From positions 913,501-977,500 of the forward strand of contig NC_061870.1 of the NCBI RefSeq assembly GCF_907164915.1: a stretch of DNA of 64,000 nucleotides, in the 5' to 3' direction. The stretch comes from Impatiens glandulifera. Lineage: Eukaryota; Streptophyta; Magnoliopsida; Ericales; Balsaminaceae. The notes under the pieces were generated by a model that was not told the DNA's origin, did no database searches, and saw nothing but the letters and a program-made list of their open reading frames with translations. A program made the translations under genes and the position numbers. Positions 55,036-64,000 of the stretch are shown here, in pieces (the first letter of the stretch is position 1; each line of letters begins with the position of its first letter).

Positions 55036-57019
55036 TGTTTGGTCAAATTATTTTGACTACGTGTTGAAATAATTTACCCACTAATATTTTGATGATGAAA
55101 TAATTTAGGTGTTTTGATACAGGTGTATTAAGACAACATATCTTTAGACTTGGATCTAATGATGTTCATTAGACAGATTTTGATCTCCATTCGCATTAAG
55201 TTAGACGTAAGTCTAATGAAATTAGATGCTTAGTCTAACTCAATGGAGTTAGACGAAGCAGTCTAATGGACGCATAAATTAGACGTAAGTCTAATAAAAT
55301 TAGACGTACAGTCTAACTCAACGGAGTTAGACGTGTAAGTCTAATAGACGTGTAAAGAATTAGACAGGTAGTCTAATGAATACACGGAATTAGACGTGAG
55401 TCTAATAGAATTAGACGTACAGTCTAACTCATCAGAGTTAGATGTGTAAGCCTAATAGACGTAAAGAATTAGACGGGTAGTCTAATGAATACGCGGAAAT
55501 TAGACGGGTTGTCTAATTATTGAAAGTTAGACGTGGTTCTAACTCCTTCATATAAGTCTGAGATAGAATCGGAATTAGACGTGGTAGTCTAACTCAGTGG
55601 AGTTAGACGTACCAGTCTAATGGTTATTATAATTAGACAGGTTTTCTAATTATTGAAAGTTAGACGTGGGTCTAACTCCTTCAGATAAGTCTGAGGTAGA
55701 ACCGGAATTAGACGTGGTAGTCTAACTTAGTGGAGTTAGACGTACCAGTCGAATTGTTATTATAATTAGACGGGTTGTCTAATTATTGAAAGTTAGATGT
55801 GGGTCTAAATCCTTCAGATAAGTCTGAGGTAGAACCGGAATTAGACGTGGTAGTCTAACTCAGTAGAGTTAGACGTACCAGTCTAATGGTTATTATAATT
55901 AGACGGGTTGTCTAATTAATTGAAAGTTAGACGTGGGTCTAACTCCTTCAGACAAGTCTGAGGTAGAATTGGAATTAGACGTGGTAGTCTAACTCAGTGG
56001 AGTTAGACGTACCCGTCTAATGGTTATTGATATTAGACGCGAGTCTAAGTAAATTAGACCAGGCGGTCTAATTGACGTTTTTCATCAGAAGGAGTTGACT
56101 TATTTTATTAGACTAATCCGTCTAACTAAAATACGTCTAATGCTCTGATTCAAGCAGTACGCTTGAATCTAGCATTTCTCCTACCCACATATTATAGCTG
56201 TACCCTATTTCTGCTCCACTTTCCTGTGAAGATTAGTACAACAGCTATATGCATCCAATCAAGGAATGCCACGTAAGAGAATTTTCCTCACATTACCCGT
56301 TTTGCAGGTACATCCCTGATGGAATATTCAGCGCACTACCAGTTCGGTACGACCACAATCGTTGTGCTCAGAGCCTGCTATGTAAAATGGAGGCTTTCCA
56401 ATGGAAGAGCGCCACGTATCATTCTTGAAGATTCGACCGTTAGCTCCTGATCAGTATTTAACCAATCCTTAGAGAAACGGACAATCCACCGAAGTATCAT
56501 ACAACGAACAAGCATTCTGATTTTGCAGAGAGAGACTACTCAATCATCTTGCTTACTGAACTTACTTTCTTGAAGCTTCTTTCTGATTGTACTGTGTGTG
56601 AATCGAGAGAGAAAGCTAGAATCAAAACACCATTAGCTGAGTGATATTCTTCATCTTCTTGTAATTGAACAGAAAGTGTTCTGTTCAATAGTGAGCTAAG
56701 TGTGTGTGTAAACTGTATTTGATTCTCATCATATAGTGAATCCTTCTGGTGGTTGGAAGAAGGGGTGACGTAGGAGAGTTTCTCCGAACATCCATAAACA
56801 AACCGTTGTGTTCTTCATTTTTTGTCATCTTATTATTTTTCATCTTGTGCTTCAAACCCAAGTAAACAATTCCGCCTTGAATCCGTTTCAAGTGTTTACA
56901 CAAGTTTGCGTAGAATAGAAAGCGAATTAAATCCTTAACAGGATTTCTTTCAAACTGTTTTTCATAAGCCTTCATCCTTAGCTAGACCCCCGTCTCTATC
57001 GATAAAGCCGATCCTATCA
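55036..57019 (+). repeat. Copia 3' LTR (1984 bp)
   Basis: Begins TGTTTGGTCAAATTATTTTG and ends CCGATCCTATCA at 57019. It has the same TTAGACG palindrome array (55195-56140) as the 5' LTR and the same R/U5. LTR A resumes at 57020. Confidence 0.93.
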
Positions 57020-58636
57020 CTTAACCACCTCATGCTTAGCCACCTCATACTTAGCCATCTCATGCTTAGCCACCTCATGCTTAGCCACCTCGTGCTATGT
57101 CCACCTCATTCTTATCCAACACATGCTAGGATATGCCCATGCTTTATTATCTTAAGTTTTAAGTATATCCACCTCATGCTTCATCAATCCCATGCTATGA
57201 GAAGTAGGTGACCACCCCTCTTCATCACCTTTTATTAAACTCATGCCATGACAAGTAGGTGACCAGCCTTTTTTTTATTAAACCCATGCTTATGACCAGT
57301 AAGTGACAAGTCCTCTACATAAGTAAGTATCCTCCCCATGATATGACAAGCCTATTACCAACGCCCTTAATGATTATGTATCCACCTCATCTTAGATATT
57401 CTCATGTCTTGCAATCTTAATTAGTAAGATACCACCTCATGCTTCATTAACCGACCTTATCTATTTATATTTATATACCTCACCATGGATTCATTAAATG
57501 ATATCAATATATTTATCTATTCACTAATAGGCATTAGACATCCGTTAGAAGTTTTGAAGAACAACCACTCTTCATAGTAAGATCAATTCTTAGCAGCTTC
57601 AAAGTATAAGGTATTAAAACCTTTCTATATCACTCTTTAGAAATCCACACATGCTTATATAATTCATGTATAAATATACGCATATTGTTTTTATAACATG
57701 ATTTCATTGCATATCCATATATTTTAATGATGAACCAAGTATGATCTGTTTTATAAAAGAATGGTTTGTTTTATAAAAGAAGGGTCTGTTTTATAAAAGA
57801 AGGGTCTGTTTTATAAAGAAGGACTATTTTATAAACAAGGGTCTGTTTTATAAACAAGGATCTGTTTTCTAAAGAAAGAATATGTTTTCCAAAGTATGAA
57901 ACGTTTTATGGAATCATTGTGAACAATGATGTATGAGAATTGACGGAATGGGAGGAGGTCTACTCAGGATGAGCTCAGGTAGTCTGATTTCAAAATATGT
58001 GCTGAAGTTTCTATTGGGACTAGACTTCAGGAATGAGCTCTGGAAGATCCTACCCACACAGACAAGTATCGAACCAGGTTGTGGGCTTTAGGGATAGACT
58101 CCGAAGAGTGCCTATCCAAATATGTGCTCAAACCGGATTCCTAACTTTAAGGATCAGCTCTAAATTGTAAGGCCAAATATGTGCTAAAGAATGTAATTGT
58201 ACAATCATTATAATAAACCACTTTATAAACCACTTTATAAACCAGCATATGGATCCAAATAAGCTTTTAAAAGTGTTTTCTATAAATCTTTTTATAACTT
58301 GCTGAGTCTTTAGACTCACTATGCTTGTGTGGTGTAGGTACACAATCATAGTCTTTTTGTGACAAGTGAAGGGAGTCTTGGAGTGGGCAAGGTGCAGGGA
58401 TGTGTGTGTGAAAGGAGGGACTAAGGAAGAATATTGAGTCCTTTGTTGGGTCTATTATTAAAAGTTTATATTTTATAAGTAAAGAACCGTGTCTTATTTT
58501 TATAAACCGAAATTTTGTAGCACCACTTTTTATAAATAACAAACGCTTCTGCACATGTTTCTATTTTTCCGATTATGTATGTACGTTTTCAAACATCCCT
58601 CATTCGGTCTAAGGTAATAGGAGTTAGGGTGTTACA

Positions 58637-58641
58637 CTTTG
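58637..58641. repeat. CTTTG target duplication, second copy
   Basis: Lies between the end of LTR A (GTTACA) and the start of LTR B (TGTTACGCCC). Confidence 0.88.
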
Positions 58642-59416
58642 TGTTACGCCCTAATTTCCTACTTTCATGCACCTAAATCAACGCGATCTCAAACATAAAT
58701 GTGAAAGCTCTAGGGTGCCTATTTGACACGATCATTGAAAAGGTTTATATAACAGTAGGTCCTATGGTCTCAGTCCCTCCTCCCACACACATCTCTGGCA
58801 CCATGCTCCACTCCAATCTTCCTTCACCTATCATAAATTTCGTTAGTTGGATTCCTACACCACACAAGCATAGTGTGTCTAAAGACCCATCAAGTTATAT
58901 AAGAAGACACTTTAAGACATTACATCCATGAGGGTTTTTAAAGGAATATCATCAGCAATCATCATGTACAGTTTTATACTTGAGCACATATTGGGACCCT
59001 TAGCCCGAAGAGTTGATCCTGTAGGGTAGGCATCCATTCGTCAACTCCTTCAGCCATATTTTTGGAGCATCGGACCACCAGAGCTCATCCTAGTAGCCAT
59101 TCTCCGGTATCCGTCAATTCCTCCATGATTATCTCTTAGATTCCATAGCCCTTACCTTAAAACATCCTCTTTAGAAAACCATTGACTTGCAATGAAAACA
59201 AGCTTTGAAAACCATATGCATCGTTTATATAAAATACATGAATAAATAGCACTATGTGGGTTTATAAAACGTATAGAAAAGTATTTGCCAGATAATTCCT
59301 TGTTTGCAGAATCATCGGTCGGACCACTCGGTCTTGGGTGCCATCATCCACCGTCCTAGATCCATGTCAAGACTGTAGATTCCTCGGTCTAGAAAAGTTA
59401 ATTTTAGGACGTGACA
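58642..59416 (-). repeat. LTR B: 775 bp gypsy-type solo LTR
   Basis: The plus strand runs from TGTTACGCCCTAATTTCC to GGACGTGACA, so the minus-strand start is TGTCACGTCC. It contains the conserved block (CTACACCACACAAGCATAG...CTAAAGACCC near 58855-58888, minus sense) and segments like CCAGAGCTCATCCTAGTAGCC that occur in families 1-3. It is shorter than its relatives and has CTTTG on both sides. Confidence 0.82.
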
Positions 59417-59421
59417 CTTTG
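59417..59421. repeat. CTTTG target duplication, third copy
   Basis: Lies between the end of LTR B (GTGACA) and the start of LTR C (TGTGACACCC). Confidence 0.88.
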
Positions 59422-59624
59422 TGTGACACCCAAAAATCTCTTTAGGACCAAGGGTCTTCGGTCCTGGCCAAGGCCAAAGACTTAGGGCCCAGAATGTGAT
59501 GTCTTAGGACCCAGAATGTTATCTTAAGACCTAAAATATTGACTTAGGACCGAGAATCTTGCCTTAGACCGAGACCCGTGTTTTCTTTGGACAAGTTCTA
59601 TTTATTATTTGACTCTTGCCCATA

Positions 59625-59770
59625 GTTTAATTAACTCCCCATGGTTTTAATTAAACAACCCATAGTTTTATTTAAACTACCCATAGTTTTATATTCCATC
59701 TCATGGTTTATTTAAACAACCCATGGTTTTGTTAAGCAACCCATGGTTTTATTCAAACAACTCATGTATT
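59625..59770. promoter_or_regulatory. CCCATGGTTTT repeat array in LTR C U3
   Basis: Seven or so units of about 22 bp (CCCATAGTTTTATTTAAACTA and close variants), ending about 100 bases before the TATA box. Confidence 0.6.
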
Positions 59771-59865
59771 AGCACATGCATTAGCCAAATGTCAAAAATA
59801 TAGACACATGCCTTTTATTTAGGATATGTTGATACTTGTCCAGCCCACCCCACCAGGACTTGGGC

Positions 59866-59873
59866 TATATAAG
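59866..59873 (+). promoter_or_regulatory. TATA box of LTR C
   Basis: TATATAAG within GGGCTATATAAGCC, downstream of the repeat array. Confidence 0.65.
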
Positions 59874-61163
59874 CCTCACTATTGATTCATTCTCTTAGTG
59901 ATGCCATTTTCTCTCTCTAAAATGAAAATACAACCAACAAATCTTAGATTTCTTGGAAGAACATAAATTCTTAGAGCCCTTGAAGATCCATCAATCTTAG
60001 CAGCTTTAGGATCATAAGGTAAATATGTTTCTTAAAACCCACTTTAAAAACCCACACATGCAATATTATTCATGTATTTTCTATAACTGATGCATGTTGT
60101 TCTTAAAGCTTGATTTGAATTTACATGTGCATGATTTTAATGATAAACAGGATTGATCATCATGCTTTCAAAGTATGAGACGTTTTTATGGATTTATATC
60201 ATGTTTTTCCAAAATAATAATATGTTTATGTCTTGCATGTTCTTGGTTTACAAAGGCTGATCTAGTTTTCCTTGCATGGTTCTGTTTTACAAAACACATT
60301 CTATTTTTATAATCATGGTGAAATAATATAAGGCATTGACGGATTTTATGGGATGATGGCCAACCAAGATGAGCTTTGGTGGTTTGATTCAAAAAATTAT
60401 GGCTGATTTTATTATTATATGGGACTGAGTTTTGGAGACGAGCTCCCAGAATATCTACCCACACAGACATGTGTCCAAACAGGAATGTGGGCTTTTGAGA
60501 TGGACTCCGAAGAGTACCCTTCCAATCATATGCTCAAAAAGTCACGGATCCTTCCCTTCAGGTTCAACTCTGAAGGGTTTAGGGTCAATTCAAGTGCTCA
60601 AGCTATGACTGTACATTCACCTTGATTAAATTCGTTTACAACTCACATGCATCTTTTTATAAATCATGTTTCTGCATAACTTACTCTTTGGACAAGAATG
60701 ATATTATTTTATTGCATTATTTTGAAATCTTTTAAATGCTTGTTGAGTCATTAGACTCACTATACTTGTATGGTGTAGGTACTCCTCCTTAGATTTATAT
60801 GGTAGCTGGAGAGAATCCTTAGAGTGAAAGCAACTTGCAGGATTGAGTGTGGAAAGAGGGACCTTAGCTGATTATTTTTGGTGTATTTTTATGAACTCTT
60901 GTTGTATGACTGCATTTTGTTTTAAAACAGACTAAGTACTTTATAATGTTTCAAAACTGCTGGACCTTTTTGTAGTAAAGAACATAATGTTTTATGGTAT
61001 CTTTTGGCATCAAGTGCCTATGTTTGTAAAACATGTATTTAAATTATAAATCCACCTTTTAGCTTTCGCTTATGTGACAGTTTCTGGTATTTTATATGTT
61101 CAAGCATGCTTAGGTTCCATCATCTCTAATCTAGACCTGTAATTTAGATTTAGGGACGTTTCA

Positions 61164-61176
61164 ATTGGTATTAGAG
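61164..61176 (+). other. Primer binding site
   Basis: TTGGTATTAGAGC, one base different from the usual initiator methionine tRNA site, directly after LTR C. Confidence 0.78.
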
Positions 61177-61212
61177 CAATGGTCCCGATCCTTTGTACTC
61201 CCATACTCATGC

Positions 61213-61841
61213 AATCACATCGAAAATTTCATTTCAGACTAAGTAACTTCGGTCTTGGCCAAAACCAAGGACCCAAGACAAATTTGTGTCAGGGCTAAGG
61301 AAAATCTGTGTTAGGGCCGAGAAAAATCTATGTCACGACCGAAGGGTCCGACCGAGGGAGTCAGATCGGGGGGGGTCCGACCGAGGAGGTTCGACAGAGG
61401 GAGTCCGACTGTGGAGGTCCGACTGATTATATTTTTCCAACCCATACTTATGCAACCTCATGCTTATGCCACCTCATGCTTCCAACCCATACTTATGCCA
61501 CCTCATACTTCCAACCCATACTTATGCTACATCATGCTTCCAACCCATACTTATGTCACCTCATGCTTATGCCACCTCATGCTTCCAACCCATACTTCTT
61601 AAACCAACTGATGACAAGCAGGTGACCAACCCTTTTTTTAAACTATTATTTAAACCCAACTGATGACAAGCAGGTGACCAACCCTCTTTTGTTAACCCAT
61701 GCCTATGACAAACAGGTGACCAACCCTCTTTTATTAACCCATGCCTATGACAAGCAGGTAACCAACCCTTTAATTATTTTATCATTTAAATCTAGCTGAT
61801 GACAAGCAGGTGACCAACCCTCTTTTGTTAACCCATTCTTT
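61213..61841 (+). repeat. Gypsy family 1 LTR fragment
   Basis: Matches the start of the family 1 LTR (ATCGAAAATTTCATTTCAGAC, close to ACCCAAAATTTCATTTTAGAC), with GGTCCGACCGAGG repeats, a CATACTTATGCCACCTCATG array (61435-61600) and five TGACAAGCAGGTGACCAACC units. It stops before the TATA box at about 61841, against copia sequence. Confidence 0.85.
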
Positions 61842-61851
61842 TATCTTCCGT

Positions 61852-62007
61852 TATCCACTTACATCTTGGCTTTGCAATCTTTATGGGACCATCAGTAATG
61901 ACACTCCACATATCGCAACCAAGAGCAGTCAAGTGCGCTTGCATTCTCATCATCCAATAATCGTAGTTTTCTTTCGAAATTAGAGGGATATCGTTGATGA
62001 TAGACAT
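61852..62007 (-). pseudogene. Copia gag N-terminal stub
   Basis: The minus strand from the ATG at 62007-62005 reads MSIINDIPLISKENYDYWMM, then DMWSVITDGP and KIAKPRC before it ends at the junction. It matches the start of the gag at 49585 (SRENYIVWKK, DMWSVVTEGP). The frame is open for about 50 codons and is truncated by the gypsy LTR fragment on the left. Confidence 0.8.
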
Positions 62008-62042
62008 GATTCAGGTTCTTGATGTTTGAGAATAGACAATAG

Positions 62043-62057
62043 GGCTTTGTTACCAAT
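62043..62057 (-). other. Degenerate primer binding site
   Basis: The minus strand reads TTGGTAACAAAGCCC directly after the LTR end, close to TTGGTATCAGAGC with two changes within the core. Confidence 0.6.
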
Positions 62058-62930
62058 TGATAGAATGGTGTAATCAATAGAGACGGGGGTCTAACTATTT
62101 ATGACAACTTCTAGAAAATAGTTTGATAGAAATCCTGATAGGGATTAATATCACTTTCTATTCTTAATAAACCCTTGCAAACTCTTGAAGCGATTGAAGT
62201 GCGGAACTGTTTGCTCAGGTTTAAAAGCTTCGAACCAATGTGAGAAAGGAAAGACATAATGTAATGAAAACAACAAGTTGTTCATGGATGTTTGGAGCAA
62301 ACTCTCCTACGTTACCCCTTCTTCCAACAACCGGAAGGATTTCACTATACTTCTTTGAATAAAATAAAGTTTACTGGCTAGCTAACACTCTGTTCAACAG
62401 AACACGCTCTGTTTAAATTACAATATTATTAAGAATATCTCTCAGCTAGACTGTTTTTTATTCTCTCTCTTGAACTTGAAGATAATGTACAAGAGTGTTG
62501 ATGGAATATTCAATCAGTAAGAAAGTGAGCAAGCAACCAGCAATTTGTGAGACCGTTCGTCCATTGTTCTTTGGCATCTATAAGTAGAAGGGAACCAACA
62601 GTCGAATCATCTACATGGACACGTGGCAAACGTCCATTGGAAAGCTGCCCATAGTACAAGAGTATAGAAGGCTCTGTGCACATGGATAGTGGTCGTACCA
62701 AACTGGTAGTGCACCAAATATTCTTCTATAATTGTCCTGCATAGAAAAAGTATTGTGAAGAATGTTTACTTATGTGGCATTCATTCATTCATTTGATCAA
62801 ATAAGTGGCGTACTGGACTGCACGGATGAGTGGAGCAGGAGTAGCGTAAATCTAGTTGATCGTGGGTAGACGTATGCTAACTTCAAACAGCTGCTGAAGC
62901 GAGGCATTAGACGTGCTTCATCTAATGCCT
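62058..62930 (-). repeat. Copia LTR, minus sense (left arm of palindrome)
   Basis: The plus strand starts TGATAGAATGGTGTAATC; in minus sense the LTR ends in ATTCTATCA just before the primer site. It is truncated in U3 near 62930, where it meets the plus-sense LTR. Relatives of GGTACATCCCTGATGG and CAATGGAAGAGCGCCA in the 47540 LTR can be followed, so it is a related copia family. Confidence 0.85.
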
Positions 62931-62934
62931 CGCT

Positions 62935-63843
62935 TGGTGGTCTAATGGAGCACGTCTAATGCCTCGCTTCAGCAGCTGTTTGAAGTTAGCATACGTCTAC
63001 CCACGATCAACTAGCTGTACGCTACTCCTTCTCCACTCATTTGTGCAGACCAGTACGCCGGCTATTTGTATCCAATGAATGAATGCCACGTACGTGAATA
63101 TTCCTCCTACTACTTGTTCAGTAAAGGATAGTTCTAGAAGAATATTCGGCGCACTACCAGTTCTGTACGACTATGATCCTTGTGCATAGAGCCTACTGTA
63201 CTCTTGTACTATGGAGACTTTCCAATGGGCGCTTGCCATGTGTCCATCTAGAAGATTCAACTGTTGGTGTCCTGACTCTTTATATAGATCCTCAAGGACA
63301 ACGGTCAACACAACACACAAGGTACTACGAGTGACAAATTTTAACAAGTTTGTGCAAGACTTACAACAAGCTTACCAACCTTACATGCTATCAATCTCAT
63401 ACTCTTGCACTTACTGATTTGTACATCTTCAAGTTCAAAAGAGAATCAAAATCTGTCTATCTGAGAAACACTCTTAATCATATTGTAAGTTGAACAAAGT
63501 CTGTTCTGTTCAACAGTTAGTTAGCCAATAAACTATATTTGATTCAAAGAAGTATAGTTAATCCTTTCGGTAGTTGGAAGAACAGGTGACGTAGGAGAGT
63601 TTGTTCCGATCATCCATAAACAATTTGCTGTGTCATTTACATTCGGTCTTTCTTTCTATCATTGGTTCATAACTTCAAACCTGAGAAAACAGTTCCGCAC
63701 TTGAATCGCTTCAAGTGTTTGCAAGGATTTGTGAAGAATAGAAAGTGATATTAATCCCTAACAGAATTTCTATCAAACCGTTTTTTAGAAACTTGTCATC
63801 AATAGTTAAACCCCCGTCTCTATTGATTACACTGATCATATCA
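62935..63843 (+). repeat. Copia LTR, plus sense (right arm of palindrome)
   Basis: Plus-sense copy of the same LTR: GCTTCAGCAGCTGTTTGAAG at 62965-62985, a TATA box TTTATATA at 63279-63286, and an end CACTGATCATATCA at 63843. It is U3-truncated at the palindrome centre. No primer site follows; instead a TTAGACT repeat begins. Confidence 0.85.
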
Positions 63844-63844
63844 C

Positions 63845-64000
63845 CATTAGACTCATACATCTAATGGAGTTAGACTGTACGTCAAACTACGTATCTATTA
63901 GACTGCACGCCTAACTACGTATCTATTAGACTGCATGTCTAACTACGTATCTATTAGACTACAAGTCTAACTACGTCTATTAAACTTCACGTCTAACTAC
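63845..64000. repeat. 28 bp tandem array at window edge
   Basis: Units of CTAACTACGTATCTATTAGA plus CTGCATGT or a close variant, period 28 bp, running to the window end. The TTAGAC/GTCTAA motif relates it to the copia U3 arrays, so it may be the U3 of another LTR that continues outside. Confidence 0.75.

Larger units (their letters stand above)
47540..57019 (+). mobile_element. SIRE/Maximus-like copia element without pol
   Basis: A 9.48 kb element with two LTRs (47540-49501 and 55036-57019), a gag region (49585-51080), no recognisable protease, integrase, RT or RNase H, an internal promoter-like segment (51440-52113), a second ORF (52114-54855) and a polypurine tract (55022-55035). It sits in the 15 bp array of LTR A, with CTTAT before and CTTAA after, a likely diverged target duplication. 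The gag with a long C-terminal extension, the tract AAAAAGGGGGAAAT and the extra ORF before the 3' LTR fit SIRE/Maximus. A normal primer site is missing after the 5' LTR. Confidence 0.88.
46978..58636 (+). repeat. LTR A: gypsy family 2 solo LTR, split by a copia element
   Basis: The LTR begins TGTCACACCCTAAAATGC at 46978, pauses at 47539 where the copia element is inserted, resumes at 57020 and ends GGGTGTTACA at 58636. Its own length is about 2.18 kb, close to the 2.46 kb family 2 LTR at 32932-35387. Internal order matches that LTR: repeated GACCGAGAAATATGTG units (47050-47345), CCGACCGAGGG repeats (47375-47440), the ACCTCATGCTTA array (47450-47539 and 57020-57112), a GGTGACC series, a TATA-rich segment and the R/U5 block. 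Flanking CTTTG copies mark a complete insertion in 25S rDNA. Confidence 0.9.
59422..61162 (+). repeat. LTR C: gypsy family 3 5' LTR
   Basis: A 1741 bp LTR starting TGTGACACCCAAAAATC and ending GGGACGTTTCA. U3 has an array of CCCATGGTTTTATTTAAAC-like units (59625-59770). TATATAAG at 59866-59873 is the TATA box. The R/U5 block TTAGACTCACTATAC...ATGGTGTAGGTAC is at 60745-60782. A primer site follows, so this is the 5' LTR of an element whose interior is lost after about 50 bases. Confidence 0.88.

Overview
This window is plant nuclear DNA, almost certainly pericentromeric or other repeat-rich heterochromatin. The evidence is a long 31-32 bp satellite array, plant LTR retrotransposons of the Ty3/gypsy chromovirus (Tekay/Del-like) and Ty1/copia (SIRE/Maximus-like) groups, plant-type tRNA-iMet primer sites, and a degenerate 25S rRNA copy. 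A eudicot is likely. The extra ORF in the copia element recalls proteins common in asterid (Lamiales-type) genomes, but that placement is weak. I see no intact host gene. Every recognisable coding region is retrotransposon-derived and carries stops or frameshifts.

Layout. 74-1450 is a long imperfect foldback. Satellite fills 1452-13015, 20841-24930, 28710-28750, 30298-31042, 35388-38054 and 43533-43975, about 19.5 kb in total, and looks like one array split by insertions. 13016-20840 is a minus-strand gypsy element with both LTRs and decayed gag-pol; its 5' LTR is cut off by satellite. 24931-28709 is AT-rich and holds a gypsy LTR with a gag leader plus an older LTR-like stretch. 28751-30297 is a solo LTR. 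31043-35387 is a gypsy element reduced to two LTRs and a 193 bp interior. 38055-43532 is a 5'-truncated plus-strand gypsy element, with a copia solo LTR inserted into its RNase H region and a clean 5 bp target duplication.

43976-46977 is a 25S rRNA pseudogene on the minus strand. It is broken at the same 5 bp site (CTTTG) by a series of LTRs: LTR A (46978-58636), LTR B (58642-59416) and LTR C (59422-61162). LTR A is itself split by a 9.5 kb copia element (47540-57019). That copia element has gag, no recognisable pol, and a downstream second ORF with its own TATA box and leader. 61213-61841 is another gypsy LTR fragment. 61852-63843 is a copia gag stub followed by two LTRs head to head in a palindrome. 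The window ends in a 28 bp tandem array.

How it fits together. The gypsy and copia LTR families analysed in detail carry a short-motif tandem array upstream of the TATA box. The copia palindrome array (TTAGACG...CGTCTAA) appears both in LTR U3 and upstream of the internal promoter of ORF2. This is the most unusual arrangement in the window. The satellite monomer shares a CCCTCGGTC-GAC core with tandem repeats inside the gypsy LTRs, which suggests a common origin.
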